DNA of 64,000 nucleotides from Hansfordia pulvinata. Taxonomy: Eukaryota; Ascomycota; Sordariomycetes; Xylariales. Within the stretch, counting starts at the first letter, position 1. Each line of letters starts with the position of its first letter. The notes under the pieces are model-generated. The model ran no database searches. It was not told the origin of the DNA and saw nothing but the letters and a program-made list of their open reading frames with translations. Below, one piece after another: positions 44,545-58,199 of this stretch. The position numbers and the translations under genes were made by a program. The stretch spans positions 1,427,501 through 1,491,500 of the forward strand of contig BJKQ01000011.1 in assembly GCA_006538405.1 (NCBI GenBank), read 5' to 3'.

Positions 44545-47500
44545 CGGGGCACCTAAAGTACGGAGTAATGCATCTACGGCTTTGCACAGACAGACAGTGT
44601 GTGCGTTGGATGGCAGTGATTGGTTGCCGACTCCCCCGTTCTTGTTCCGCGACTGAGAGATTGATGCACTGCCCACAGCCGTAGCAGCCCTCGGGAAATT
44701 CCCATCCAGTTCCCCGGACCCCAACGCGGCCAGCTATCTGTCCGTGCGCCCGGCTTGCTTTTGCCGCCCACCTCCGTCTTTGCATCCGCATCTAACTAAT
44801 CACTTGCTGGTACCAGAGTCTTGCCTGCGCGAAGATGAGTCTTGCCAGAGCGTGCCAGAGGTCTGCTCACATCTTGCCCTCCTTCTCTCCAACATGTCCC
44901 AGCCCGGTCCGCGCCCAACCCCCCGCCTTTCGAAACCCCATCTGGCTGGTTGGTGGTTGCGTACGAAGGAGACTGTCCACTTGGGAATCCCCCCACCCCT
45001 TTCTCACCCCAGCAGAGCCCGGATGGCTTCGACGCCAGCGCCAGCTACTCGATACAGCCTCGTCCATTCGCGTGCCGCAAATGGCGAGCACCGAACTTGG
45101 CTGGAGCATCACTGCCACGTGGGATCCCAAGCTCGTAATCATCAAAGATCAGCGAGCCTCCCCCACACGTCCAGTTGAGGAGCCTCCACTGACAGGGGTG
45201 CCCGGGGCTGCCAGGAGTCCCCGGCACGACTAGGGTCCGCAGGGTTGTGCACTCGTCCGATACCCGTTGCAGAATTCGCTCCATCAGCGCCCAGCCTCTC
45301 ACGCCTCTTCACCGTACTCATAATGGCTTGCTGCAGCTATCTCCGCAAGCAAGAGGCCCCATCGCCGTACACAAAAGAAGATATCAAGCCCCCGACGACA
45401 AGACTGCCCAGCTATTATGGTCACAGATTTCAACACACAAGCCGGGTTGTCCATTGCCTTCAGACCAGCGCTCCGCAATCACCTGGACTCAGTCTACGAC
45501 TTCCTCGACCTTGCCCAGCGGGAGAAATGCCGGCAAGTCCCGACCCTCTTTGAGCGTGGAGCAGGCGATTAGAAAGGGACATACACTACTCCGTACGTGG
45601 TCCGTTTGGACAGGGACATGGGTCTGGCAATACCGCGTTGAGGTGCCAAGGTTACCAATCCTCACAACCGTTGGCCTGCGGGTACTCGTACAGGCCGAAG
45701 CAGGCGATAGTCACAAATGGGACGGGGCTCGGCAGCCCAACACGAGAAGGGTCCACGATTCGCAATGCTCGTCGGAGGACGCCCGACATCAGGAGCATGA
45801 GGCCCCCTCTCCCCTGCTCCAACGAACTGTCTTCAAGCGGCAGCTTTCTGTTGGATGCTGTCAATATCGCCTTGCTATGCTAATCCTGGTGCATACGAGC
45901 TACCAGCCGCCCACATTCTGGCTAAGGAGCATGCCATCCCGCCGTGCCTGTTTCCATGCACCCAAGCCCTACTTGCACCGTCGCAGAGCACGAGCACCCG
46001 GAAGATCGGGCTCGCCAAGGTAGAATTCCTTGGTCGACAGACGATACGAGTAAGCGCCGTCAGCCCCGGTGCCTCCATCCCTCCTCCCCACATGGCTCCC
46101 ATCTAAGCTTGCGCGACCGGCCACCGAGTGAAAAGGCCAAATCACATAATGCCAAACACTGGCGGAGTTTCCTCCATCTGCCCATTCACAGAGAAGGACC
46201 GCCCACTCAGCGTTCTCAGCGCACCCATAAGTGCGGTTATCTCGATAACAACGTCGAGCACCTGAATACCACCCGATATCCCCTCAGATGTATTTTGATC
46301 CAGTGTTCTTATCTTCCAACCCTGTGCCGACCATGTGGCCTTGACAGCGTCTGGCATATTGGTCTGGCAGTCATCCAGTCATCCCTCGAGAAATCCTGAA
46401 CCTCAAGTGCGCGGGCTTCCGCAGTCCTGACTACCTAACATTCCCCAAACCCGGATCAATGGCCGGTGCTGAAGACATAGTAGTAAATCCCCCTCGGTCG
46501 GTTTGGACAGGAATTTAGAAATGCCAGCCTTGCCTCAGTCCTCTGATGCTTACCCATTCGAGTCTGCATGGTACCTGGGTGCTGGACAGTAGTGTCTCCC
46601 TGGATGCGGCGGTGTACGCATATATTGTGTGCGATTGTAACAAGTCCAGTCAGGTCATGTCCGCCATGGAGGAAGCTCCTTCGTCTCCCAGGCCAGCCTG
46701 GTCAGTTGTGCCGGGACTGATTGCATAAAGCGCCGTGTCACCACCCCACCAGGTGGAGCGTGCAGCTCCCAAGTACACACAGGCGTCGCATTGGCGACGC
46801 ACAATCCAAGTACGCCGATCGCGTGAACGTCTCAACTGATTAGAAAAGTCATTCGCCTCAGTGTCTCTCATCAACTTGGTTTCACGAGACTGACATGAAG
46901 CCTGGGGGCCTCAAACACCGCTGCACACATTAGAGTCAGAAGTCGATTCCCGGGGGCCCTCAGCGTTCAGTAGAGCACACCCATTTCCAGATCACTAGCT
47001 CCCTCGAGTCCGGAGCCCGCAACTCGAAGTTCTTGGTCATCTTACAAGCTTGGCTCATGTGACCGGCATGAGGCCCTACACTCATGTGCGAGATGCACCT
47101 AGGTCACTGGGCTGTGGTGAGGCTTCAAATAACTGCCGAATCAGTCAAAAATTCGCCAGTAGTCCATATCCCTCGATGGTTCCCGCAGAAACGGACGCTC
47201 AACCCTAAATCATACACCCGCACAAGCTAAGTACTTGCATCAAGGACCTCTCATCAGCGGACTCAGAATGGATAGTCTCGACCCACCTGGCTGGCTCTTC
47301 CGGCCGCTTGGGCTGGGTCTCGTTCGGTTGATGTTGACCGCAATGAGCGTTACAGAGCGGCGAGGGGTCGACGCTCGCCCCGGGAGATCTCGCCTTTTTT
47401 ACCCTATCTAGTCGCCTCTCCAGACTGTCTTGCGGTGCTCGAAGAAATGCAGCCTTCCTTGCGTAGAATCCGCAGTAGAAAAAGGCAAGTCCCCTCACAA

Positions 47501-49433
47501 CCTCGAAACCCCGCTCTGGTGTCCAGCTCAGCCCTTCGCTTCAGATCCTGGGAAAGCAGATGGCAAAGCAGAATAGCAGCTATTGGAAGTAACGTACAGC
47601 TACAAAGAGGCGCGTAGGCAGAATAAATGTGTGACCGGGGTAGCTAGAGGCGAACAGCTCGGGAGCTGATTTCCCTGGTCCGTAACCTCTGCCCCTGAAC
47701 GCGTACGAGACAAGCAGCCAGTGCGCGAGCAGCCGGTCAACAGCTTCATTGAAACCCAAGTCTGCTGTGGAACGAGTCGTTGCGGCGGCGGGTCGTTGTG
47801 AGCTGCATGCGATTCAGGTGATATTCAAACACGGCAAGGAAGAGAAGCGAATGAGGAAGGAACAATAGTACCACGGACCTGACCTGCCGACCATCTGCAT
47901 GCTCAGGCTCTGGGATCTGATATGGTAATGTCCACTCACGACTGACCTGAACGGGTGGTCAATCCTCGAAAGCTGTGCACTGGCGCGCTTAGCCCTCTTC
48001 GAATTATGTCAGTGGATGAACTTCCTGTTTTCATGTGCGCGAGCGGGATTTCCTTTGGCAGGAGTTCTCGCCTACGTGCTATAGAAACGAAATATGATGG
48101 GGCAATCCGAAGACTGGCCATTGTAGCCAACACGGGTTGTGGATGGCTTAAGCTACTTCAAGATGAACAAATTTGATAAACCCCCTCTATGAACGCTGTC
48201 AAAGCTGTCAATATTCTTGTGTGCGCTGTGCGACTGCCATACTGTAGTGGAGTCGATACTTAGAAAGATAAATGAAGCAAAGAAACATGGAGGTATAGTG
48301 CCTGGGAATACATGATGCGCCTCGGAGACTCCTTCAAACCCTGCTTGCCTTGCGTTTGTGCTTGTTTCCTTCCCACCCGATGAAGACTCAAATCCCAAGT
48401 CATGTGGAACCAAAAAAAAAAAAAAGAAACAAGACGTTGACGATACCATGCGAGGTGAGCATGTGCTGCCGTCGCGCAGCCACCCACCAACAACGAAAAT
48501 TACCACCATGTCCACCAATAAGAGAAATGGGAGAAGATAAAAGTCAAAAAAGGTAACGCCCGAGATGTTCCCATGCACCCAGCCTCATTGGCCAGCTGAC
48601 TCAAATGCATCTTGCCACACTAATGCCCGGTTCGATCCCACCATGAAGCACATTCGATGCCTGATTCCCGTCTGATTTCCAATCGCGAAATGATGGGCGC
48701 ATCAAAAGAGAAGTGAGCACGTCCCAAGACAGGCATGACCGTCGAACAATCCAACACCCAAAGACCCCAATTCGCCATTTTCCTGCAAGGTATGCTCCGC
48801 CGAGTCGAGTAACGTATGACGCCTTTTCGTCTTGTCTTTTGTTGGTGTGTTGCCGTATGTCTCGTCTTTTAGACCATGCCGAAGTTCGAACGCAACTCGC
48901 TGAGTAATACATGTGCCCGGTGCGTGCAATACAAACCACCCAATGCATGCTGTGAGCTGCGAGGAAAAAAAGAAGAAACAGACCGTCACCCACGCGAGCT
49001 ATTGGGCCCACGCCAGATCATGGCCATTCGCAGCAAGGCTCAAAATGGGCCCGATAACGAAAGATGTGTGGAAAACAAATTCGTCGCGATCAATGCCCGA
49101 CAGAACTGAATAGAAACACCCAAATAATGCCATCGTCGCCATTTCTTATGAGAACCCTTGTATGACTCGCGAAACTCCCAGTAGGCCAGCACGAACCGGC
49201 TGGTCAGAGTTGCGATGTAATGGTTTGAGGACGCCGGCGCTAAAAAACCATGAAAAAAATTCGAGTGTGTTGCGATGACCAAGCTCTCGCTGGAGGATAC
49301 GCTGATGGACTTGAGACCCAACGCGAGGCACGAGGGGCAACCCCCACCTGGTGGGTGGACAAACAAAGCAGACCCGGTCTCAGCCATCCGCCGGCGTGCT
49401 GCGACGGACGAGATGATTCTTCTGGCTGATTGG

Positions 49434-51368
49434 TCATCTGTTCATCATGAAGTTGGGAAATTGCTGCCCCGGTACACCACCAGTCGGGGTGGTCGCTGAT
49501 GTGGGCTCTTGATATCGGATGGCAGCCCAGAGAGTATTGTTACCGTTGCCATTGCTGTAACTCAGGCCATGGCCGTTGCCGTTGGCGTAAGGCGGCACTT
49601 GATATCCGGAAGATGGATATGGCGAAGTGGTGCCACTGTTGGTGTAAGGCACACGATTGGCAGTAGAGAGACCCGGCGGGGCGGCCAGACCAGGCGGCGG
49701 CCCATGGGCGCTCGCAAACCCGTTGCTGGGCCCGGCCATCAAACCATTGATTGCACCATTCGTGCTGGCGCCATTCTGATTTGGGGTTTGGCCAGATCGA
49801 ACCCCAAGAGGATTCTTGGAGAAGCTCAACCGGATGCCGCCCTTGATGCTGTTGTGAAGCATTGCGCCATAGAGTTCCTTGAGCGTCTTGGTGGCGAAAG
49901 AGGTGTCTTCGAATTCGACGAAGCACATGGGGCCGTTCTGTTTGGTGCGGAAGCAAAGACGCTTGTACCCACGCTGCTTGGAAAACAGAGCTTTCAGCTC
50001 CTCTTCGGCGGTGTCAACGGGCAAGTTCCCCACGTAGAGAGTGTTGCAAGGGGGGTTCTGGTCGGCCGGGTTCACAGGAGGAAAGTTCTGGCCAGCCCCG
50101 CCTCCCATCGGGTAATTCTGACGTTGAAGGTGCGAAGTGCCCGAGGCAAAATTATTGACGTGGTTCACACTCATGGTGGGCGACATGGCGTTGGGATGTG
50201 CGGAAATGGGTGTCATGCTTGGGCCATTGTACTTGGAGACAGCTGGACCGCCACTCGTGGTGTTGAGGGACAAACTGGCCAACCGAGAAATGGGAATGGT
50301 GGGTGCAGTTGCCCTTCGCTGTTGGCGATCCTCAGCATACGCGACAGGATCTTTGAGAAGATCGTTGGTGTCGTCATCAGCCCCACCGTCGTGGTTAATC
50401 AACGTCTTGCCCGAGATGCGAGCCCTATCCGTGAGGTGATTGCCGATAGGGGATTGAGGAGAGAATAGGTTCTGGTTATAGAACTTCTCGGATTTGTTGA
50501 TTGGCATCTCATCTTGTGTCCTCAAGGGCGGCGGCGAGAAGTTCTCCAGTTGGTGATAGTCTCCGTTTTGGTAACGGGATGAACGGCCCGGCGAGGTGCT
50601 TTTTGGTTCGCGTGGCTCCGGCGGGCCTGGGGCAGCTGTTCCGGATGGGTACCCTCTCTGCGCTCTGGGGCTACCAGGGAGTATTTCGACGGCTATTTCG
50701 CCTTTTTTGGAGTTGATAGGCTTGCCATGGAGCATATCCTTGGCAGAGTAAGCACTGTCCTGGCTCGCAAACTCGACAACGGCAGATAAGTTTCCTGTCT
50801 CTACCGACTCTTCCGGGGAAAGCATCATGATATCCACTTCTTCTTTACAGAAGAGAAGCATGAGGCGCACCTGGTCCTCCTTGTAGTCAATGGGGAGCCC
50901 AGAGATGAGGACTGAAGGTTTCTGTGGAGATGAGGCATATGGAGTGCCGATTGGGTTGGCGGCGGCAGATTCGAACGGGTTCATGGTGGTGAAGTAGGGG
51001 GACTGCGCTGGCGCCGAGGGGATGCTTCTGGGCCCGCTGCCGAAGGGCGGCGCCGCATGTTGAAGGTAGGCTGGAGCTGCCATGGCGGTCTTGTGTGCCC
51101 CTGATGGTACGAACGGGGTTGAGGCTGCAAGGCTTGCGACAACAGACGACGACGAAGACAAGGCGGCGTTTCTTCGGGGCGAGGAAGACGCAAGACCAGT
51201 AGTGGAGGGGTTGCTGCGACTCCCAGTGCGAGCGCTGTCGCCGATTGAGCTCGATCGGCTGGAACCTGAGTGACTTGGCGTGGCTGTGGATGCTGGCAGT
51301 GACGGCGTCGTGGAGGCCGTAGTTGATGATGATTGAAGCGAGTGGCTCAATGGAAAATGTTGATTCAT
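49434..51368 (-). CDS. WHI3: Whi3-like RNA-binding protein with two RRM domains
   Basis: A single minus-strand exon of 644 residues from the ATG at 51368 ([14 protein letters not shown]) to the stop at 49434. The first RRM-like domain is at about 152-230 ([20 protein letters not shown]). The second, canonical RRM is at about 442-524, with RNP2 LYVGNLP and RNP1-like MCFVEFED. Between and around them are Ser-, Pro-, Asn- and Gly-rich disordered regions, the usual Whi3 layout. Whi3 proteins bind mRNAs such as G1 cyclin transcripts, form condensates and control cell-cycle entry and, in hyphae, nuclear asynchrony and polarity. The same frame stays open a further 247 codons upstream to 52109, but that sequence is pyrimidine-rich and protein-unlike, so I treat it as leader; a longer N-terminus cannot be excluded. 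Confidence 0.92.
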   Translation of the reverse strand: MNQHFPLSHSLQSSSTTASTTPSLPASTATPSHSGSSRSSSIGDSARTGSRSNPSTTGLASSSPRRNAALSSSSSVVASLAASTPFVPSGAHKTAMAAPAYLQHAAPPFGSGPRSIPSAPAQSPYFTTMNPFESAAANPIGTPYASSPQKPSVLISGLPIDYKEDQVRLMLLFCKEEVDIMMLSPEESVETGNLSAVVEFASQDSAYSAKDMLHGKPINSKKGEIAVEILPGSPRAQRGYPSGTAAPGPPEPREPKSTSPGRSSRYQNGDYHQLENFSPPPLRTQDEMPINKSEKFYNQNLFSPQSPIGNHLTDRARISGKTLINHDGGADDDTNDLLKDPVAYAEDRQQRRATAPTIPISRLASLSLNTTSGGPAVSKYNGPSMTPISAHPNAMSPTMSVNHVNNFASGTSHLQRQNYPMGGGAGQNFPPVNPADQNPPCNTLYVGNLPVDTAEEELKALFSKQRGYKRLCFRTKQNGPMCFVEFEDTSFATKTLKELYGAMLHNSIKGGIRLSFSKNPLGVRSGQTPNQNGASTNGAINGLMAGPSNGFASAHGPPPGLAAPPGLSTANRVPYTNSGTTSPYPSSGYQVPPYANGNGHGLSYSNGNGNNTLWAAIRYQEPTSATTPTGGVPGQQFPNFMMNR

Positions 51369-52265
51369 GCTGCAACACTCGCGTCGCCAATTAGTCTCTA
51401 AGCTTCCAGGAACGTAGTAGGTTTGGGCTGCAGTTCCGATCGCGCGGGGACAGAGAAGACAAGTGGTGGCGGCAAGACGCAGCAGTGGGGAAGTGAATGG
51501 TGGCGGATGCGGGATGGGTCGCGAGAGGGGATGAGGTTGACGCTCTGCGTGCGCGTTGTGCGATGGCGATGATGCGCAAAGCAGGGACGCGCAGAGCTTG
51601 GGGGCCCGAAGACTATGGAACAAGGTGCAATGAAAAGCCAGCGACAACACGGATGGGAAGGGCAAGACGAACAGCAGTAGTGGTGGTGTTGGCGGCGGCG
51701 ACGACGATGCGACAAGCGAGTGGAATTTGGCGCCTGCTTGCGACGCGACGTCGTAAGTCTCTCTGCTTGGTGTTCGAGGGTGGGCGATTGAGGCGCGCCA
51801 GGGTTGAGCACCGGAGCGAACGCACGGGAATGCGACGCGGCGCCAGGGGAAGCAATAAGATGCAAAGAGGTGCCAAGGAGAGTCGACAGAGGGCTGCAAG
51901 AGGGAGCGAGGTGTTAAAGGCAGCAATGATGGGCTGGGAGCGGGCGCGCGACAGGATACATGAGGGTGTGGTGTGTGGTGTAGAAAGTGCGACGTGCGAC
52001 GGGAGGAGGGCGATCGACGATGCAAGAGGCACAGAGGGTCGCAAGGCCAGTCACCCAGTTCCTGGTTCCTGCGCGGAGGTGGGCGTGGGAGAGGGCGACG
52101 CGCGCGCACGGCGGCCGGGGAAAAATGGAGAACCGAGATGGATGGGGTTGGGCTGGACTGGGTTCGGGTCGGGTGTGGGTATGGGCAGGTATGGATGTGA
52201 ATGGATAAGGGTATGATGGGGGATGGGTTTGAGGGTGGGTGGGATGGGACGAGGAGATGGGAAAC

Positions 52266-52291
52266 GGGGGCGGGAGGGAGGGAGGGAGGGC
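52266..52291 (+). other. G-run cluster with G-quadruplex potential
   Basis: Six runs of three to five G separated by single bases on the plus strand, in the presumed promoter or leader of WHI3. Such spacing allows quadruplex folding. Confidence 0.45.
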
Positions 52292-53750
52292 CGGTAGGTA
52301 TCTGAGGTACTGGGGGGTACTCAGGTACCGGGTGTACTCACTTTGGATGTTGGCGGGCACTATCGCACCTCGAGCGAGTTCCCTGCGCCGAGTGCGGGAG
52401 AGGGTCGTGTGTGCTTGTGTACGCGTATCTATACACGGCGGATCACCCTGGCTTGTGGTACGGAGCTGCTTAGGCCCCAGGGACTGGCCGGACTGGCAGC
52501 TCGTCCTGCGTGGAGTAGGTAGAACAGCTCGGCTGGCTGACCAGCAGAACAAATGCGATGAGAGCTCTACTCGTATTGCTGCTGTGTGGCTGCCGAAGGT
52601 GCTGGCGGGAGTGGCGTCGGCGTACCACAATCGAATCAGGCTGCAACGAGCCCGGCAGTGCGAGAGGCGGACCAGCGACCGAGCACTTGCAGGCTGCCCC
52701 CAGCACACCCGTGAAGTCTGCTGTGGAGGGGCGCAGGTGTAGTCCCAATCAGCACGCGTGGGCTCCGTGGACGAGTGAGTTGATGCAGCAGAATAATAGA
52801 CGGGAAGGTTACGGAGCTGGCAAGAAACGACCTCGTCGGTAGGGCAGAGGAGGCGTGCGCCAAGCAGTGTTGGCAGGCAGGGAATGCAGCCGAAAATCCG
52901 CCTCCAGATGGGCGGGCGGTGGATAGGTGTGCGTGTTGAGGTATCGTGCGAATAGCGGGTTGATAATGGACGGATTGGGCGATTGATTGACGCGTTGCAG
53001 GCAAGTTGAAATGGGTTACCTTGGCGAATTCCCGGCTGCGGGCAAGACAATCAATCTGCGGCCAGACCAGGATTAATGATTCGGCCAGCGCGGAGGCGAC
53101 AGGCGGCGCGGCGCGGACTAACGGTAGCGTGGCGTCCTGGTCGGGTCGGGTCAGCCTAGGTCTGGTCAGGTGTGTGCAAGTTGTCGGGGCTTCAGGTGAT
53201 GTATTATTAATGGCGTGCGGTAAAGCACGGCACCCATAGACGGCGAGATGGCGCGCATGTCTCTGTGGGGGCAGGACGACGAGAGACAGAGATGCGTGGA
53301 ACGGCGTGTGGAAGGGACAAGGGCCGAGGGTAGGGAGAGAAAGGTGACGAAGTGCAGTGTGGCGGGGAGACCGGACCGGCACGGACAGCGGCGAACGTCG
53401 CGAGTGATGGATACCTGTTGGATGACTGGCTGGCTTGACTGGCTGGATGGCGGACTGAGTGACATCGCATCTGGGTCCAGACTCGCTGGTGGGAGTGGGC
53501 GGCAAGAGAAGGAAGAGGAGGAACGAGCTGGGGACATGGGCTGCTTACGATTGAGTGCCTCTGCGATCTCTACCTGAGCTAATAAGAGACTGGTGCCGGT
53601 GGGCGTAGTGCAGTGCTGGCTGGTAGGCCGCTAATAATAACTGCTGCTGTTGGGTGCCCGTATCGTATCGTCTCGTCTCTGCCTTTAATTTGATCCCCGG
53701 CCAGGTTCAGGCCAATGCAAGTACTCGTAATGCGCGCCGTACCGCAAGAA

Positions 53751-53776
53751 AGAGAGAGACAGAGAGAGAGAGAGAG
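53751..53776. repeat. GA dinucleotide repeat
   Basis: AG/GA units with one C interruption. Confidence 0.8.
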
Positions 53777-53982
53777 CAGGATGGGACAGGGCAGGGTCAC
53801 GTCGGCTCCACGTCAGGCCCGGGCGCTGGCAATCAGACTGTTGGTGTCGGTCCCGGCTCGAGGAGGCTCGCGCAGCCGGTGGGTTTGGATAGGTGGAACA
53901 AGGAAACGTGGGAGGTTGATAGACTCGATGGGGCGGCGGAGGCGGGTCGCTGCGGATCAGGTCGATCGCCCCCTCCGTCACC

Positions 53983-54020
53983 GAGGCAGCGAGGCAGCGA
54001 GGCAGCGAGGCAGCGAGGCA
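53983..54020. repeat. GAGGCAGC octanucleotide tandem repeat
   Basis: Four full copies of GAGGCAGC and a partial fifth (GAGGCAAG), head to tail. Confidence 0.85.
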
Positions 54021-54305
54021 AGGTTGGAGTGTTGATGCGATGATGTCCTCGTTCGCGGGCTCCAACGGCGGCTTTCCACCTGCTTGAACGCTCGGGTGGG
54101 CGACAGGTTCGTCTTGCTCATCTGCGAGTCTTTGGGGTGAGGAAAGGGAAGCTAAACGGATTCGAGTGGGGGAGGGTCGAATTGATGTAGTCCGAAGCCA
54201 GGAGCGGTGGTAGCGGACATGGGTGGGATGGGAAACAGATGTATGGGAAATGGGGTGGAATTTGGATTGGGGGTAGGGTTTTTGGGAGGAGGAGGAGAAG
54301 GGGGA

Positions 54306-54324
54306 GGGGGGGGGGGGGGGGGGG
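54306..54324. repeat. Poly-G run
   Basis: Nineteen consecutive G bases preceded by shorter G runs; length is likely unreliable in any assembly. Confidence 0.8.
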
Positions 54325-57300
54325 AAGGCTGGAGGTACCCGGGACCTCAGATATTCATTCCCGGCGTACATAGCCAAGGTAGATACCTGACTGCAGGCGG
54401 CCTAATAGGTACCTCAAGCTACAGACTACACGAGTCTTTCTATATGAGTTCCTCCCACCTTAGGTATCTACCTCTTCCTCAGAAGAAAAGCTGATGATTA
54501 CCCGCCTTTGTTCTAAGGTGTAACGCCGAAGAGGTTCAATTCATAGCAATTTTACGAAATACGACATCGAGCCCCCGTGAGTAGGTAGACGCGACAACGA
54601 GAAACGAGTCGTCATATCGTGCTTCCGTCAACGTTACTGGCTATTTCGCTTTACGGGAGAGAGCGCCTGTGTCTGTAAGTACCTGGGGTATAGGCACCTG
54701 CATTTATGAAGGTCCTCTCGGTGTCGAGGCTGATCACCTGATTTGTCACCACATTGTATAGATCCGCAGCAAGCACATAAGAGGCTCGGTGGGGTCTGAG
54801 TGCTTAAGTATTCTTCCATCAACTCAAGGGTGTCAACGGCCCTAGTTACGGCAATGACTTTTCCTACCGATGTCTACGTGTACGAAAATCGGTGCCTATC
54901 AACCCCTCTCCGGATGGCAAACTTCAAGTCAGCATTGGGGGGCCCGTCGACAAGTTGCCTCGCTTTGGTTTCTGTTTTGCCTGGAGTCTTACACGCTCTG
55001 CCCATGCTATCGACGCCCCGGGAAGGATGGTTTGCCGCGGCCATTTGTGCCGATGCGGGAGTCTGCGAAACAACAACTTTTCGAGCTTCACGGTGATTGA
55101 GACACGAGACTCGGGCGGCTTCTGGGTAGGAATGTAATGTAGGCAAGCTTTCTTACATCTCGTAAGCACTGGCCGCTCCCGGACACGCAGCATTATACGT
55201 ACAGCCCACGCGGCTCTCGGTCACCTATCGGGGTTGTGCCTTGTGGATTGAGAGTACAGCCGCGTGTTAGAAAGGCACGTGTCTATACAAACTGCTAGTA
55301 GCCAGACGCTGTTGCGGGCATGCAAAGCTCCTGGTGCCCGCAGTGATTACTCCGTAGGGGCCACGGCGCCGTGGTGGCTCTGCCCAGCCTTAACAAAGAA
55401 TGGGAAGGCTCTAAGCGTGCATGGTTTCCGGCACCCTCGTCTCGTCCGGAGCCCTGGCAGAGGAGTGAAGATGTTGATAAATACTTACCAGTTAAGTAAG
55501 CAGGTGGAAATTTGGCTTGTAATTCATCCAACTCCGGAACAGATGATAAGTGTGACTGGGTCCTGGTAAGAGGGTCGCAACGCAAGTTCAGGGTCCTTGG
55601 TTTCCTTTAAGTGCCTCTCCACTACCACTTTACGTGGCTGATTCCCTACCACGCCCACCCGGTGGGTGTGCTGAGGTAAGTGGGTAAGTCCAGACAAGTG
55701 GATACCTTGTACATACATGGGAGGTAGTGAGTTGGATGTCTTCGTACCATAGCACATGCCACCATGACTCCCATCGTCGCTACCATCGCCGATATCTGTA
55801 TATAAGAAAGGAATCCCGTATTCTCGCATGTAAATCTGTGGCCCGTAACCGGCATTTCGTAAATATTCTTATAGCCTAATAGCTTAATGCTATAAATACT
55901 CTTCATGATCGTAACTCCCCTACGTCCAAAGAAGTGTGCGATTACCACTCGTACAAGCACCCGGTCGCTGTGTGCTGCTTGATCAAAGCAGCCGTACGGA
56001 GAAGAGCAGAGCTCGACTGGGGACTGGGATGCCTCGGGCGCGTCCGGGACGCGGGAGCCTTCAGCTCGAGAGTTGACATGGAGTGGGGACCTGAGAGCTA
56101 GGTACCTACATAAAGTACGAGTACGGGAAACGTGCCGTCGGTAAGGTACGCGTACATGAGGCTGGTATCCACAAGGATGGCGGCAGACACCCTTATTACC
56201 GGCACCTCATTATTAGCTCTCCACACCCTCCTCTGCCGACATGGGCTCCCATCTGCCTGACACCCGCGGGTCGAGACCTCTACCTGTCGTCTGGGATTGT
56301 GTCGGTCATCCGAGTCACTTGTACCCCCGCTACGAGTACTCGCACTCGCCACGGAAGGGCTCGCCTCTCTGCCCTGTTTGTCACCTGGTAGGAGGGCTAA
56401 GGTGGTGCCCATATGATACGAGTTTCTACCGCTGGGCAGCCCATACTGTCTCGTTCTGCGCCCGTCCCTGTGTACACACTCGACTATCCGTATGCGTGAT
56501 TGTACGTCAGGTACCAATACGTCTCATTCGCGAAATACTCGTCTTCGTAGATCCGTGGAAAGAATTCGAGACGAACAGACGGATTAAAGATTCCCATCAG
56601 CGCCGCCAATAAGGTTTCTACATAGCGGCTTTCCAGCGCAGACTACTCGTCCTCGTATGCACGGGTGAGTAGGTACCTAAGTGTCGACCTGGGCTAGCGG
56701 TCTGAGAAGCGATTCCCACTTGACGGCTGCACACTGCATTATACAGTACAGGTCTCGTACGAGTACCGCTTACATGTAGCTCACCATGGATGTGGGTTCG
56801 GGTACCTACCTCATGATGTACGAGTACATCTCGTCCATGACCTAAAGGGTTAATTCACACCCAAGTTGCTCTCTGTGGATGTCACATCCAATATCGACGA
56901 GGTGCAGAGAAGGACTCCGAATGAGAGAGACGCGTATTGTACAGCTCGGAAGACACCATGTATCCGTGATGGCAAAGTCCACTTCGCCTGCGTCCGGACA
57001 GAAAGCCGATACCGAGACTCTGAGTGTGCACCTGGCGCTCACGCTCTCTTCATCAATCCCACAAGAACTCGGCCCCTCCCCGCCGAGGCTGTCACGGCAC
57101 GCACGGTCGTCTCCGGACAATGCCTCTCGGCTTGTTGCGTATTGTAAGCCACTTGCCGAGGCTCTACCGCCAGGCCGTTTCAGGGCGAGGCACCGGATCA
57201 ACGGATGTTCTAGATCCCCGTGGGCCTCGCTGCCTGTGCTTAAATTCGCGGGGGGCTGCCCTGGCTTGAGCCAAGGCGAGACATGTTGCTGGGCACATGT

Positions 57301-58181
57301 CGGCATCCTCCAATGGCGTAAGCCACGGGTGGCCCTTTGCTCTTGTCAACGATCGCATTTCACGCCGAACCCTGTTTCTTCGTAACCTCTCTCTCTCTCG
57401 CACAGGTGCATTGCTATATCTAAAGAGACAACGAGGCAGGCAGCGAGGGGCCCGATAAGGGGACGCCCGTAATGACCGCGTCGTTCGCCAGCACGAGCGG
57501 CTCCTGGACAGCCCTGTTACACCCTGTACTCGTATCAGACGTGTCAAGCCTACGGCCACCCATTTTCCGAGCCCCGCCTTCCAAGCTTTGTGCTAGCGGT
57601 TTCTGTCATTGGAGGTCCGTCATGTGAGACTTCTTTTTCTCTGCAGCCCCGGCATACAGACGGCTGCTTAGATGACTCTGAGCCGGCTGCATGGGAGAAA
57701 ACGCCGGCGTACTCGTACCTACCCTGAACGATTGCCGGGCATCACAGCCGCGCGAGCTGCTGGCGATGCTCGCGTCGCCGGTGCTAAGAGAGCGAGACTA
57801 CCTGCTCAACGCTCTCTGGGCTTGCATGTGACGGGAGGCCGAGACTGGCACGATAACGGCTACCTAGCCCTAACATCGCTTTGAGTTTGTTAGGTACCTA
57901 GTCGGCGCGGGTATCACTGAAGGAGCCACTCGCATACACACAGTTACCTGGAAGCTTCAGCACCCCTCGTTTTGCATCCATGGACGACGCAAAATACAGA
58001 TGAGAAGAGAAACACAGGGTTGTTGTTTGGGGCCCAGCAACCATGGGGTGTTCCTTCTTCTGGCGACCCGATGCCTACGGCATGCGCGAGTGGGCGGCGC
58101 ATGTGCGCGCGTGCGTGCGTGCGATGGGTGAGTGGCTGAGAGGATATCAACATGGAGGGCGGGTCTTCACTCACGCGCAGG

Positions 58182-58199
58182 TGTACGAGTACTCGTACA
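58182..58199. repeat. Dispersed palindrome, longest copy (18 bp)
   Basis: TGTACGAGTACTCGTACA is a perfect 18-bp palindrome, the longest member of the GTACGAGTACTCGTAC family seen here. Confidence 0.75.

Larger units (their letters stand above)
40401..49433. other. 9-kb gene-poor region between RSR1 and WHI3
   Basis: The left end is the RSR1 promoter and the right end the WHI3 3' region. In between I see microsatellites (41231-41300, 42883-42909), homopolymers (G15 at 41492-41506, A14 at 48412-48425), palindromes (41717-41730, 43048-43063, 44531-44544) and broken minus-strand frames between about 45045 and 46874 that may be a decayed gene. No intact gene, tRNA or rRNA is supported. Confidence 0.45.

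Noticed and set aside
45247..46023. A 258-codon plus-strand frame
   Set aside because: Composition looks random, and the minus strand of the same region reads more protein-like; kept only as part of the possible relic.
48627..48645. GGTTCGATCCC resembling a tRNA B box
   Set aside because: No matching A box, acceptor stem or anticodon arm could be folded from the surrounding bases.
51914..53050. A 378-codon minus-strand frame upstream of WHI3
   Set aside because: Pyrimidine-rich leader sequence gives Pro/Ser/Thr/Arg-rich translation in several frames; no domain or start context.
53685..54377. A 230-codon minus-strand frame
   Set aside because: It runs through poly-C, CT and octanucleotide repeats; translation is low-complexity and unlike a real protein.
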